Shown here: positions 37,728 to 45,846 of the stretch, in pieces
Numbering within the stretch: the first letter of the stretch is position 1
Layout of the letters: each line of letters opens with the position of its first letter
NCBI GenBank assembly: GCA_013389115.1
Contig: JACADY010000010.1
Span: 1 to 46,655, forward strand
DNA from: Alphaproteobacteria bacterium
GTDB lineage: Bacteria > Pseudomonadota > Alphaproteobacteria > Micropepsales > Micropepsaceae
Direction: 5' to 3'
DNA length: 46,655 nucleotides
Position numbers and translations under genes: made by a program
Notes under the pieces: model-generated
Database searches by the model: none
Seen by the model: the letters and a program-made list of their open reading frames with translations, nothing else
What the model was told of the DNA's origin: nothing

Positions 37728-38334
37728 GCAGGCGCGTAAGGCGGAAGGCCTTGTCGTCCTCGCCAGGCGTCAGCATGCCGGCAAAGGCGTCGGCGTTGGC
37801 GGTCAGATCCTCTTCACCGGCCTCGCCGCAGGAGAAGATGGCAAAGCCCTGTTCCATTGGCTTTAAAAGGATCGAATCCTCCCCGCCGTCGACCAGCTCA
37901 AAGCCGCCGCCATCGCAATCGACATAGCAGTTGAGCCGACCCTCGCCCGGCTGGCAGGTGCCGCCCGTTTCATAGAGCTTTTGGCCCGATTGGCGCAGGC
38001 GCAAGGTCAGCCGATAGGCGATCGACCAATTCTTGCGGTCGAATTCGACCTCGCCCTTCTCGTTCAAGTATCCCCAGACCTTTGGAAAATGCTCAAACCG
38101 CAATTCGCTCACCCTCTGTTTGGGGTGCGCGGCCAGATGCTCCGGTGTGTAGATTCGCCCGAAACAGGCGTCGTGCTCGCCATCGAAATGGCGCTCGAGC
38201 GGGACGCCCTCGGCCGATGCCGGGCCGATCGCGGCCATGAACACCGCAGCGCCGGCCAGGAGCGCCGTTCCGGGGCGGACTTTGCCTAACCGGGGGTAAA
38301 AATCCGCACCGTCGGAGAGGATCGATCGCATCAT
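37687..38334 (-). CDS. secreted conserved hypothetical protein between folP and glmM
   Basis: A 215-residue protein with an N-terminal export signal (hydrophobic core LLAGAAVFMAAIGPASA, cleavage before EGV). The mature part is acidic, with cysteines near DACFGR, GTCQPG, NCYVDCDGGG, FSCGEAG and QCVPP. Strand-rich phrases such as WGYLNEKGEVEFDRKNWSI suggest a small beta domain. No domain is recognised. Start is one of two adjacent ATGs; a longer in-frame start at 38418 exists. It converges on folP (41-base overlap) and diverges from glmM, interrupting the common folP-glmM pairing. Confidence 0.72.
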   Translation of the reverse strand: MMRSILSDGADFYPRLGKVRPGTALLAGAAVFMAAIGPASAEGVPLERHFDGEHDACFGRIYTPEHLAAHPKQRVSELRFEHFPKVWGYLNEKGEVEFDRKNWSIAYRLTLRLRQSGQKLYETGGTCQPGEGRLNCYVDCDGGGFELVDGGEDSILLKPMEQGFAIFSCGEAGEEDLTANADAFAGMLTPGEDDKAFRLTRLPKDQCVPPPPPTE

Positions 38335-38481
38335 GGCGGCAAGCCGCGCGACACCTTCCGGCAAGCGGTTCAAGCGTGACAAATGCCCATAAACGACCGT
38401 TCGCGATTGCAATATCATGTTAATAAGACGCTTATTCCGTCCGGCTAGACTTGGCAGGTTCTTCGAGTTTAAGGGTCTTTC

Positions 38482-39828
38482 ATGACGCGCGCGTATTTTG
38501 GCACAGACGGCATTCGCGGCACAGCCAATTCCCCGCCCATGACGGCGGAAATGGCCCTGAAAGTCGGCATGGCGGCGGGCCGGGAATTCCGGCGCGGCGA
38601 TCACCGCCACCGGGTCCTTATCGGCAAGGATACGCGCCTGTCGGGCTATATGATCGAGCAGGCGCTGACGGCGGGTTTCCTTTCGGTCGGGATGGATGTG
38701 CTGCTCGTCGGGCCGATGCCGACACCGGGCGTCGCGATGCTGACGCGGTCGATGCGCGCGGATCTCGGCGTGATGATCTCCGCCTCGCACAACGCCTATC
38801 AGGATAACGGCATCAAACTCTTCGGGCCGGACGGCTATAAGCTGTCGGACGAGGTTGAGCGGCGCATCGAATACTATATGAACAACGGGCTCAACGAGGC
38901 GTTGGCGGCCCCCGCGAAACTCGGCCGGGCCAAGCGCATCGATGATGCCCAGGCGCGCTACATCGAATTCGCAAAGCGCACATTCCCCCGCCACATGCAG
39001 CTCGATGGCCTGCGCATCGTCGTTGATTGCGCGCATGGCGCCGCCTACAAGGTCGCGCCCCTGGTGCTGTGGGAGCTGGGTGCGGAGGTCGTCTCGCTCG
39101 GCGTTGATCCCAACGGCTTCAATATCAATGCTGAATGCGGTTCGACATCGCCGGCCGCGCTCATCGAAAAGGTGCGCGAGGTGCGCGCGGATCTGGGCAT
39201 TGCGCTAGACGGTGATGCCGACCGGGTGGTGCTTGTCGATGAGCGCGGGCGCGTCATCGATGGCGATCAGGTGATGGCGCTCGTCACTCAACGCTGGCAC
39301 GAGGCGGGGCTTCTCAAGGGCGGCGGCATCGTCGCGACCGTGATGTCCAATCTGGGGCTCGAGCGCTTTGTCGAGGGCCTCGGTTTGCGCCTCGAACGCG
39401 CGGCGGTCGGGGATCGCTATGTCATGGAGCGCATGCGCGATGGCGGCCACAATATCGGCGGCGAGCAATCGGGGCATATCGTCCTTTCGGACTTCTCCAC
39501 GACGGGCGATGGCCTGATCGCGGCGCTGCAGGTCCTTGCCGCGATCATCGACTATGGCAAGCCAGCAAGCCTTGTGTGCCATCTCTTCGACACGGTGCCG
39601 CAACTCCTGCGCAATGTGCGCTTTAAGAGCGGCTCGCCGCTGCTGCAAGGCGATGTCCAGGCGGCGATCAAGTCGGCCGAGGAAAAGCTTGGCCAGAACG
39701 GCCGTCTGCTCATCCGCAAATCGGGGACGGAGCCTGTCATTCGCGTGATGGCGGAAGGCGATGACGAGACGCTCGTGCGCGCGGTCGTCGGCGATATCGT
39801 GCAAGTCCTGGAAAGGGTCAGCGCTTGA
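38482..39828 (+). CDS. glmM: phosphoglucosamine mutase
   Basis: A 448-residue enzyme that converts glucosamine-6-phosphate to glucosamine-1-phosphate for peptidoglycan and lipopolysaccharide. FGTDGIRG at 6-13, the phosphoserine S102 in [13 protein letters not shown], the metal loop DGDADR and the sugar/phosphate loops GGEQSGH and [12 protein letters not shown] are all present. AAGGG precedes the ATG. It is followed 57 bases later by thiD. Truncated glmM genes are known beside mobile sul2, which makes its position after the Sul2-like folP notable. Confidence 0.96.
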   Translation: MTRAYFGTDGIRGTANSPPMTAEMALKVGMAAGREFRRGDHRHRVLIGKDTRLSGYMIEQALTAGFLSVGMDVLLVGPMPTPGVAMLTRSMRADLGVMISASHNAYQDNGIKLFGPDGYKLSDEVERRIEYYMNNGLNEALAAPAKLGRAKRIDDAQARYIEFAKRTFPRHMQLDGLRIVVDCAHGAAYKVAPLVLWELGAEVVSLGVDPNGFNINAECGSTSPAALIEKVREVRADLGIALDGDADRVVLVDERGRVIDGDQVMALVTQRWHEAGLLKGGGIVATVMSNLGLERFVEGLGLRLERAAVGDRYVMERMRDGGHNIGGEQSGHIVLSDFSTTGDGLIAALQVLAAIIDYGKPASLVCHLFDTVPQLLRNVRFKSGSPLLQGDVQAAIKSAEEKLGQNGRLLIRKSGTEPVIRVMAEGDDETLVRAVVGDIVQVLERVSA

Positions 39829-39885
39829 GGCACTGGCAGGGAAGACCGAGACATTCTTAAAGGTTCTACAAGAGAAGGAAATTCC

Positions 39886-40686
39886 ATGAGCCAACTCGCC
39901 CGCGTCCTCATCGTGGCGGGATCGGATTGCAGCGGCGGGGCGGGCATTCAGGCCGATATCAAGGCTGTCACCGCACTCGGCGGCTATGCGATGACCGCCA
40001 TCACCGCCATCACCGTGCAGAACACGGTCGGCATCGCGGGCATTCACGAAATCCCTTGCGAGACCGTTGCCGATCAGATGCGGGTCTGTCTTGGGGATAT
40101 CGGCGCCGATGTCATCAAGACGGGCATGCTTGCGACCGCGCCTGCGATCGAGGCGGTTTGTGCCGTCATCGATGCGCATGCGCGCGATGTTCCGCTCGTC
40201 GTTGATCCCGTCATGGTCTCGAAGGGCGGCACGCGGCTCTTGGATAGCTCCGCAATGACCGCGCTGAAAGCCGCGCTCATCCTGCGGGCCAGCGTCATCA
40301 CGCCCAATATTCCCGAAGCGGAGGTTTTGTCGGGCATTGCGATCCACAGCCTCAGCGATGTCGAGAAGGCGGGCGAACTGCTGCTGTCGCTCGGGCCTAA
40401 GGCCGTGCTCATCAAGGGTGGCCATCTGCCGCTGCCACAGGTGCACGACACACTCATCACGCCGCAGGGGCATGAGGTCTACACTTCCACGCGCATCGAA
40501 ACGCGCGCGACGCATGGCACCGGGTGCACGCTTGCAAGCGCCCTTGCGACGAGGCTTGGACAGGGACTGTCGCTGCATGCGGCGGTGGGATCGGCGATTT
40601 CCTATGTGCATCAGGCGATCCAAAAGGCGCCCGGGTTCGGCAAGGGACACGGGCCGCTCAATCATGCATGGGCGATCCGCCCTTAG
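39886..40686 (+). CDS. thiD: hydroxymethylpyrimidine (phosphate) kinase
   Basis: A 266-residue ribokinase-fold enzyme that phosphorylates HMP and HMP phosphate for thiamine synthesis. The substrate loop GSDCSGGAGIQADIK, DPVMVSKGG, VITPNIPEAEVL and the catalytic GTGCTLASALAT are in place. A good GAAGGAA site precedes the ATG. The partner condensing enzyme ThiE is encoded at 9968, far away and on the other strand. Confidence 0.95.
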   Translation: MSQLARVLIVAGSDCSGGAGIQADIKAVTALGGYAMTAITAITVQNTVGIAGIHEIPCETVADQMRVCLGDIGADVIKTGMLATAPAIEAVCAVIDAHARDVPLVVDPVMVSKGGTRLLDSSAMTALKAALILRASVITPNIPEAEVLSGIAIHSLSDVEKAGELLLSLGPKAVLIKGGHLPLPQVHDTLITPQGHEVYTSTRIETRATHGTGCTLASALATRLGQGLSLHAAVGSAISYVHQAIQKAPGFGKGHGPLNHAWAIRP

Positions 40687-40700
40687 GCCTCTGGTGTTCG

Positions 40701-40800
40701 TCATCCTTCGAGGGCGCTGACGCGCCATCTCTAGGCATGAGGATTTTTTACATAAGTCCTCACCCTGGGGAGCGAGCCTTCGCGAGGCCTGCGAAGGGTC
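40701..40800. repeat. intergenic palindromic repeat, module A
   Basis: A module A copy with left arm TCATCCTTCGAGGGCGCTGA, a T-rich centre (GGATTTTTTACATAAG) and right hairpin from CCTCACCC to GCGAAGGGTC. It fills the convergent gap between thiD and the DedA-like gene; the hairpin plus T-run could also end thiD transcription. Confidence 0.75.
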
Positions 40801-40806
40801 GATGCC

Positions 40807-41385
40807 TCAGATGAAGCGCAAGGCGAGGAATCCGCCGACAACGATGGCAAGAAGCCCCGTCGTCACCAGGGTCAGATAGCGCTCGATGAACTCGCGGATC
40901 TGCTCACCGAAAAGGCGCAGGAGCAGCGCCTCCAGAAAGAAGCGCCCGCCGCGCGTGACGATGGAGGCGAGGGTGAAGACAAAGAGATCGAACTGCGCGG
41001 CGCCGGCGGCGATGGTGACGATCTTGTAGGGGATTGGCGTCATGCCCTTGATGAGAATGATCCAGAGGCCCCAGATCGCGAACTGTTCCTGGAACTGATG
41101 AAGGCCGGAACCATAGCCATAGAATTCAAGAAGCGGGCGCCCGATCGATTCGAGCAGCAGATAGCCAATCGCATAACCAAAGAGGCCACCCACCACGGAG
41201 GCAATGGTGCACACAGTGGCATAGATCCAAGCCTTGGCGGGCTCGGCCAGCGTCATTGGCACCAGCAGCGCGTCTGGCGGGATGGGGAAAAAGGAGCTCT
41301 CGGTAAACGAGACCGCCGCCAAATAGAAAAGCGCGTGCGGGTGGGCCGACAGTCGCACAACGCGGTCATAGGTCTGACGCAGCAT
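40807..41385 (-). CDS. DedA/YqaA-type VTT-domain membrane protein
   Basis: A 192-residue inner-membrane protein with about five helices. The VTT/DedA marks are present: ESSFFPIPPDALLVPM near the re-entrant loop, VVGGLFGYAIGYLL, and the second half IKGMTPIPYKIVTIAAGAAQ with its conserved Pro and Gly. Relatives move lipid carriers such as undecaprenyl phosphate or phospholipids across the membrane; the YqaA branch is less studied. The ATG follows AAGGGGAA. Divergent from serC. Confidence 0.87.
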   Translation of the reverse strand: MLRQTYDRVVRLSAHPHALFYLAAVSFTESSFFPIPPDALLVPMTLAEPAKAWIYATVCTIASVVGGLFGYAIGYLLLESIGRPLLEFYGYGSGLHQFQEQFAIWGLWIILIKGMTPIPYKIVTIAAGAAQFDLFVFTLASIVTRGGRFFLEALLLRLFGEQIREFIERYLTLVTTGLLAIVVGGFLALRFI

Positions 41386-41490
41386 ACAGTTCCCCTTCCA
41401 AGCCGGCGCGCACCATAGCGCGTTTGCGATTTTGGTCGATGGGTTTGAAATCTTCATTGCTAATAAACCGGGTGTGGCGTAAACAAGCGG

Positions 41491-41585
41491 CGGGCTACCT
41501 CTCCCCACCGAGAGGCGACTATTCTGGAAGGGATAGATCATGACCGGTACAAAGCCGGCCGTGCGCCCCGCACGGCCTTTTTTTT
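41491..41585 (+). promoter_or_regulatory. serC leader with terminator hairpin reaching into the coding region
   Basis: A first hairpin, CCTCTC/GAGAGG with a 6-base loop (41498-41515), is followed by a good ribosome site (GGAAGGG) and the serC ATG. The second hairpin, GGCCGTGC/GCACGGCC with a 5-base loop (41557-41577), is a perfect 8-bp stem followed by eight Ts. This is an intrinsic terminator within codons 6-16. The layout resembles the serC RNA motif reported upstream of serC in alphaproteobacteria, but I cannot run a model to confirm it. Confidence 0.6.
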
Positions 41586-42697
41586 CGTCTGGACCCTGCG
41601 CCAAGCGCCCGGGTTGGACCGTTGAAGCCTTGAGCGGCGCCGTCGTTGGACGGTCGCATCGCTCCAAGGCGGGCAAAGCCAAGCTCCAGGAAGCGATCGA
41701 TCGCACGCGCGCGCTCTTGCATGTGCCATCCGACTATCGGATCGGCATCGTGCCCGCCTCGGATACGGGCGCGGTCGAGATGGCGCTGTGGTCGATGCTG
41801 GGACCGCTGCCCGTCGATGTGCTCGTCTGGGAGAGTTTCTCCAAGGATTGGGCGACCGACATCACCAAACAGCTCAAGCTGAAGGATGTGCGCACGCTGA
41901 AGGCGGATTACGGGCAATTGCCCGATCTCGCCCAGGTGAACCCCAAGCACGACGTCGTCTTTGCCTGGAACGGCACAACCTCCGGCGTGCGCGTGCACAA
42001 TGCCGAGTGGATTGCCGCCGACAGGCTTGGGATCACGATCTGCGATGCGACCTCGGCGGCGTTCGCGCAGCCGCTCGACTGGGCGAAGCTCGATGTCGTC
42101 ACCTTCTCCTGGCAGAAGGTGCTGGGCGGGGAGGCGGCGCATGGCATGCTGATCCTCAGTCCCAACGCGGTCGCGCGGCTTGAGAGCTATTCGCCGCACT
42201 GGCCGCTGCCCAAGATCTTCCGCATGACCAAGGACGGGAAGATCAACGAGGGCATCTTCAAGGGCGAGACGATCAACACGCCCTCGATGCTGTGCGTCGA
42301 GGACTATATCGATGCGCTCAAATGGGCCGAAGGTGTCGGCGGACTTTACAAGCTCTATGAGCGGGCAGATGCCAATCTCGCCGCCATCGAGCGCTGGGAG
42401 CGCGAGACGCAGGCCTTCGGCTTCCTCGCCGATGATCCAATGTTCCGCTCGAACACGTCGGTGTGCCTCACCTTCAAGGATGCGTGGTTCAAGGCGCAAG
42501 CGCCGGAGCGCCAGGCGGAGATCGCCAAGAAGGTCGCCGATCTGCTCGAGAAGGAAGGCGTCGCGTTCGACGCCGGCGGCTATCGCGATGCGCCGCCGGG
42601 CCTGCGCATCTGGTGCGGCGCAACGGTCGAGCGCAGCGATGTCGAGGCGCTGCTGCCGTGGCTCGATTGGGCCTATGCGGTTGTAAAGGCCGCATAG
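41540..42697 (+). CDS. serC: phosphoserine aminotransferase (Methanosarcina-type)
   Basis: A 385-residue PLP enzyme that makes O-phosphoserine (and phospho-hydroxythreonine) from 3-phosphohydroxypyruvate and glutamate. PLP binds K193 in [14 protein letters not shown]; substrate loops are [13 protein letters not shown] and [13 protein letters not shown]. It belongs to the branch typical of Rhizobiales rather than E. coli SerC. The ATG with GGAAGGG is kept because [16 protein letters not shown] is conserved in relatives even though it overlaps a terminator hairpin. serA follows 84 bases later, with a CTCCCCC/GGGGGAG stem in between. Confidence 0.94.
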   Translation: MTGTKPAVRPARPFFSSGPCAKRPGWTVEALSGAVVGRSHRSKAGKAKLQEAIDRTRALLHVPSDYRIGIVPASDTGAVEMALWSMLGPLPVDVLVWESFSKDWATDITKQLKLKDVRTLKADYGQLPDLAQVNPKHDVVFAWNGTTSGVRVHNAEWIAADRLGITICDATSAAFAQPLDWAKLDVVTFSWQKVLGGEAAHGMLILSPNAVARLESYSPHWPLPKIFRMTKDGKINEGIFKGETINTPSMLCVEDYIDALKWAEGVGGLYKLYERADANLAAIERWERETQAFGFLADDPMFRSNTSVCLTFKDAWFKAQAPERQAEIAKKVADLLEKEGVAFDAGGYRDAPPGLRIWCGATVERSDVEALLPWLDWAYAVVKAA

Positions 42698-42736
42698 CGC
42701 TTTTCTTCCCGCTCTCAACGCATGACCCCTTTTGAT

Positions 42737-42754
42737 CTCCCCCCGCCGGGGGAG
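42737..42754 (+). other. short GC stem-loop in the serC-serA gap
   Basis: CTCCCCC and GGGGGAG form a 7-bp stem with a 4-base loop just after the serC stop and about 27 bases before the serA ATG. There is no T-tract, so it is more likely an mRNA processing or stability element than a terminator. Confidence 0.4.
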
Positions 42755-42781
42755 GAAACGCAGCACAAAGGCACGACCCCC

Positions 42782-44359
42782 ATGCCCAAGGTTCTCATTT
42801 CGGATCAGCTTTCTCCCGCCGCCGTGCAGATTTTCAAGGACCGCGGCGTCGAGGTCGACGTCAAGACCGGCCTTTCGAAGGACGAGCTTCTCAAGATCAT
42901 CGATGGCTATGACGGGCTTGCCATCCGCTCGGCCACCAAGGTGACGGGAGAGGTCATCAAGGCCGCGACGAAATTGAAGGCCGTCGGGCGCGCCGGCATC
43001 GGCGTCGACAATGTCGATATTCCGGCTGCGACGGCGAAGGGCATCGTCGTCATGAACACGCCCTTTGGCAATTCGATCACGACGGCCGAGCACGCGATCG
43101 CGCTCATGTTCGCGCTCGCACGCGAGATTCCGGCGGCGAATGCCTCGACCCATGCGGGGAAGTGGGAGAAGAACCGTTTCATGGGCGTCGAGCTGACCGG
43201 CAAGGTGCTTGGCATTGTTGGTTGCGGTAATATCGGCTCGATCGTCGCCGACCGCGCGCGGGGCCTGCGCATGAAGGTGATCGCGTTTGATCCGTTCCTC
43301 TCGCCTGAACGGGCGGACGAGCTGGGGGTCGAGAAGGTCGAACTCGATGATCTGCTCGCGCGGGCGGATTTCCTCACGCTGCATACGCCGCTCACCGACA
43401 AGACGCGCAACATCATCAGCGCGGAGGCGATCGCCAAAATGAAAAAAGGCGCGCGTCTCATCAATTGCGCGCGCGGCGGGCTCGTCGATGAAAAGGCGCT
43501 GAAGGCGGCTCTCGACAGCGGACATCTGGCGGGCGCGGCGCTTGACGTGTTCGAGGAAGAACCGGCAAAGCAGCATCCGCTCTTCGGCCATGAAAAGGTG
43601 GTGGCGACGCCGCATCTGGGCGCCTCGACGACCGAAGCCCAGGAGAATGTCGCGCTGCAGGTGGCCGAACAGATCTCTGATTTCCTGCTGACAGGCGCGA
43701 TCACGAACGCACTCAACTCGCCCTCGATCACCGCGGAAGACGCCAAGCGCATGGGACCGTGGATCAAGCTTGCCGAGTATCTGGGCGCGTTCGCCGGACA
43801 GCTCACCGAGACGAGCATCAAATCCGTCGAGCTCGTGTTCGAGGGTGCCGTCGCCGAGATGAACACGCGCGCCCTGTCGCAGGCGGTGATCGCCGGGCTG
43901 TTGAAGCCCATGCTGCCTGAGATCAACATGGTCAACGCCCCGATCGTCGCCAAGGAGCGCGGCATTCAGGTGTCGGAGGTTCGCCGCGACCAGCAAGGCG
44001 TCTATGACAGCTATGTGCTCATCAAGGTAGTGACGGAGCGCCAGGAGCGCTCGGTCGCGGGCACGGTGTTCTCGAATGGTCAGCCGCGCATCATCCAGGT
44101 GAAGGGCATCGACATGGAGGCGGAGTTCACGCCGCACATGCTCTACATCACGAACGAGGACAAGCCGGGCTTCATCGGCAAGCTGGGGACGCTGCTGGGC
44201 GATGCGAAGGTCAATATCGCGTCGTTCAATCTGGGCCGCACGGGGCCTGGCGGCGATGCGATCGCACTCGTCGAGTTCGATGGGCCGGTGCCCGACAGCG
44301 TCGTCGCCGCGATCCGCAATGTGCCCGTCGTCAAGCAGGCAAAGGCGCTGTCGTTCTGA
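42782..44359 (+). CDS. serA: D-3-phosphoglycerate dehydrogenase (long, ACT-domain type)
   Basis: A 525-residue enzyme that oxidises 3-phosphoglycerate with NAD as the first step to serine. The nucleotide fold GIVGCGNIGS is at 144-153; catalytic residues are R231 (NCARGGLVDE), E260 (VFEEEP) and H278 (ATPHLGAST). After about 315 come the intervening ASB domain and a C-terminal ACT domain (MLYITNEDKPGFIGKLGTLLG, NIASFNLGR) that usually gives serine feedback. The internal ATG is chosen over one 20 codons earlier, which would encode a Pro-rich leader not seen in the family. Same strand as serC. Confidence 0.95.
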   Translation: MPKVLISDQLSPAAVQIFKDRGVEVDVKTGLSKDELLKIIDGYDGLAIRSATKVTGEVIKAATKLKAVGRAGIGVDNVDIPAATAKGIVVMNTPFGNSITTAEHAIALMFALAREIPAANASTHAGKWEKNRFMGVELTGKVLGIVGCGNIGSIVADRARGLRMKVIAFDPFLSPERADELGVEKVELDDLLARADFLTLHTPLTDKTRNIISAEAIAKMKKGARLINCARGGLVDEKALKAALDSGHLAGAALDVFEEEPAKQHPLFGHEKVVATPHLGASTTEAQENVALQVAEQISDFLLTGAITNALNSPSITAEDAKRMGPWIKLAEYLGAFAGQLTETSIKSVELVFEGAVAEMNTRALSQAVIAGLLKPMLPEINMVNAPIVAKERGIQVSEVRRDQQGVYDSYVLIKVVTERQERSVAGTVFSNGQPRIIQVKGIDMEAEFTPHMLYITNEDKPGFIGKLGTLLGDAKVNIASFNLGRTGPGGDAIALVEFDGPVPDSVVAAIRNVPVVKQAKALSF

Positions 44360-44372
44360 GCGCGGGGAGCCG

Positions 44373-44584
44373 CCTCATCCTTCGAGGGCGCTGACGCGCC
44401 GCCTCAGGATGAGGCTTTTTGTATGGTCCTCACCCAGAGGTGCGAGCCCTTCGCGAGCCTCGAAGGGTGAGGGGCCCTGGAAGGTGGATGGCCCGCTTCC
44501 GCGGGCCATGACAGGTGGGGGGCGCGAGCACGTGGGTTCCTCCCCCGGGTCGTCATGGCCCGGCTTAACCGGGTCATCCACACG
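44373..44584. repeat. composite intergenic repeat, full modules A and B
   Basis: The most complete composite copy. Module A (to about 44472) has CCTCATCCTTCGAGG..CCTCAGGATGAGG, a spacer GCTTTTTGTATGGT, and CCTCACCCAGAGG..TCGAAGGGTGAGG. Module B (from about 44483) has GGTGGATGGCCCGC/GCGGGCCATGACA as one hairpin, a 45-base middle rich in G then C (GGGGGG..CCCCCGGG), and CGTCATGGCCCGG/CCGGGTCATCCAC as the other. The T-run after hairpin 1 could terminate serA. Confidence 0.85.
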
Positions 44585-44619
44585 CCTCTTCCTTCGCGGG
44601 TCGCGACGGCGATGGCGCC

Positions 44620-45279
44620 CTACTTTGCCTCGCGCGTGCGGTCGAGGATAAGGCCGAGCAGCGGCAGGATCAGAAACGAGGCGAGTGCCGTTGCCGCAAA
44701 CTCCTGCGCGCTCTTGGGCAGCGGCTGAACGAGCGCATAAGCGTGGATGGCCGCCAGAAAGGCAAGCACGGCCCAGGGCGCAATCCTGCCGGCCAGGTTC
44801 TTCGGCTTTGTCCAGGCCACATAAAGCAGCATGCCGCCCACGAGCACTGCGGCTTCGAGGGGGAGGGCGATCTGGGGAAAGTTCCACAAGCCGAGACCCA
44901 CCTTCATGCGGTTATCGATGAGCGGCAGGTCGCGGGTGTGGACGAGGAAATCGAGCACCCAATGCGAGAAGACGGCGAGGGTGACGATCAGGAACGCCGT
45001 GATGCGTCCGCGCCCCCAGACCGCCGCCATGTAGAGCGCGGCGAAGGCGATCGACCAGACAAGCGCCGTAATGAGGCCGTGGGTGTAGGGCATGTAGTAA
45101 AGGTCGAGCGGTGAGAGCGCCATGAAGCCGGGAATGAGACGGACATGCTCGATCCCCGTCAGGATGAAAATCGACCAGGCGACGTCGAAGAGCTGCACGG
45201 CCAGAAAAAGCAGCCAGAGCGGCACGGTCGCTGCGATGGCCTTGCCCGCAAGCGCGGGGCCGTAATGTCCCACGAACAT
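44620..45279 (-). CDS. conserved multi-pass membrane protein
   Basis: A 219-residue inner-membrane protein with about six or seven helices. It starts MFVGHYGPALAGKAI and has conserved polar phrases inside or beside helices: IPGFMALSPLDLYYMPYTHGL and FSHWVLDFLVHTRDLPL. The histidines and aspartates in GHYG, YTHG and SHWVLDFLVH resemble membrane-bound hydrolases of the YdjM type, but this is weak. GAGGGG precedes the ATG. It may share a transcript with the small membrane protein gene upstream, 34 bases away. Function unknown. Confidence 0.8.
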   Translation of the reverse strand: MFVGHYGPALAGKAIAATVPLWLLFLAVQLFDVAWSIFILTGIEHVRLIPGFMALSPLDLYYMPYTHGLITALVWSIAFAALYMAAVWGRGRITAFLIVTLAVFSHWVLDFLVHTRDLPLIDNRMKVGLGLWNFPQIALPLEAAVLVGGMLLYVAWTKPKNLAGRIAPWAVLAFLAAIHAYALVQPLPKSAQEFAATALASFLILPLLGLILDRTREAK

Positions 45280-45313
45280 GGTTTCCCCTCAGGTCTTGTC
45301 TTGTTCTTATCGT

Positions 45314-45718
45314 TCAACGGCGCAGGCGCAGGAGCCCCGCCAACTCGCCGAACATGCCGCCAAAGAGCATGAAAACGGCGGAAAGCCCGACATCCTGCCA
45401 GAACTGATCGCGCTGGGCGGCGGCCGTCTCGGCCCGCAGCTCGGCGCGGATGACGGCGGTCAGGTCGGCAAGCTGCTCGGCCGAAAGACTGGGGCCGGGG
45501 CGGAAGCCGCGCGCTTCGGGGGCCATGCCGGGGGCCGCCGGTTCCGTGGCGGCCGCCTGCTGGGTGGGTGTCAGGCCAAGGGCGTTTTCGGCGACGGCCC
45601 GCATGCGCATCGTCAGCGGCTCATCGCCGTCGGGGGTGTTGAGCCAGACGACGGCGGTGAAGGCAAGGGCGGCGCCTACACCTGCGAAAAGCAGCCAACC
45701 GAACAAGACGCGTATCAT
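45314..45718 (-). CDS. small two-helix membrane protein, unknown
   Basis: A 134-residue protein with a transmembrane helix at each end (about 4-26, LFGWLLFAGVGAALAFTAVV, and about 112-130, VGLSAVFMLFGGMFGELAG). A periplasmic or cytoplasmic middle lies between them, with an Ala/Pro-rich stretch and an amphipathic helix (LSAEQLADLTAVIRAELRAET). The ATG follows GGGGGA. No family recognised. Divergent from purA. Confidence 0.7.
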   Translation of the reverse strand: MIRVLFGWLLFAGVGAALAFTAVVWLNTPDGDEPLTMRMRAVAENALGLTPTQQAAATEPAAPGMAPEARGFRPGPSLSAEQLADLTAVIRAELRAETAAAQRDQFWQDVGLSAVFMLFGGMFGELAGLLRLRR

Positions 45719-45846
45719 TTGCTATCCCCCGTTCGCGCGTTTGCGCTTATTTTTCAGTGTAGCGCAAGGCGCGCAACTCTGCTACGCGGCGCGGCTGGGG
45801 CGCGGACCCCCGGCAATTTCGTCAAGGAAAACAACGTGAAAACATC

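Noticed and set aside
37687..39036. Minus-strand frame extended to 449 codons over the start of glmM
   Set aside because: Only the part after 38334 has a signal peptide and a protein-like composition; the extension is antisense to glmM.
41540..41585. Moving the serC start beyond the terminator hairpin
   Set aside because: The residues encoded by the hairpin are conserved in related SerC proteins and a strong ribosome site supports the upstream ATG.
41519..44137. An 872-codon open frame on the minus strand across serC and serA
   Set aside because: It is antisense to two well-recognised enzymes; long opposite-strand open frames are expected in GC-rich genes, and its translation (many His, Arg and Asp, no domain) resembles no protein.
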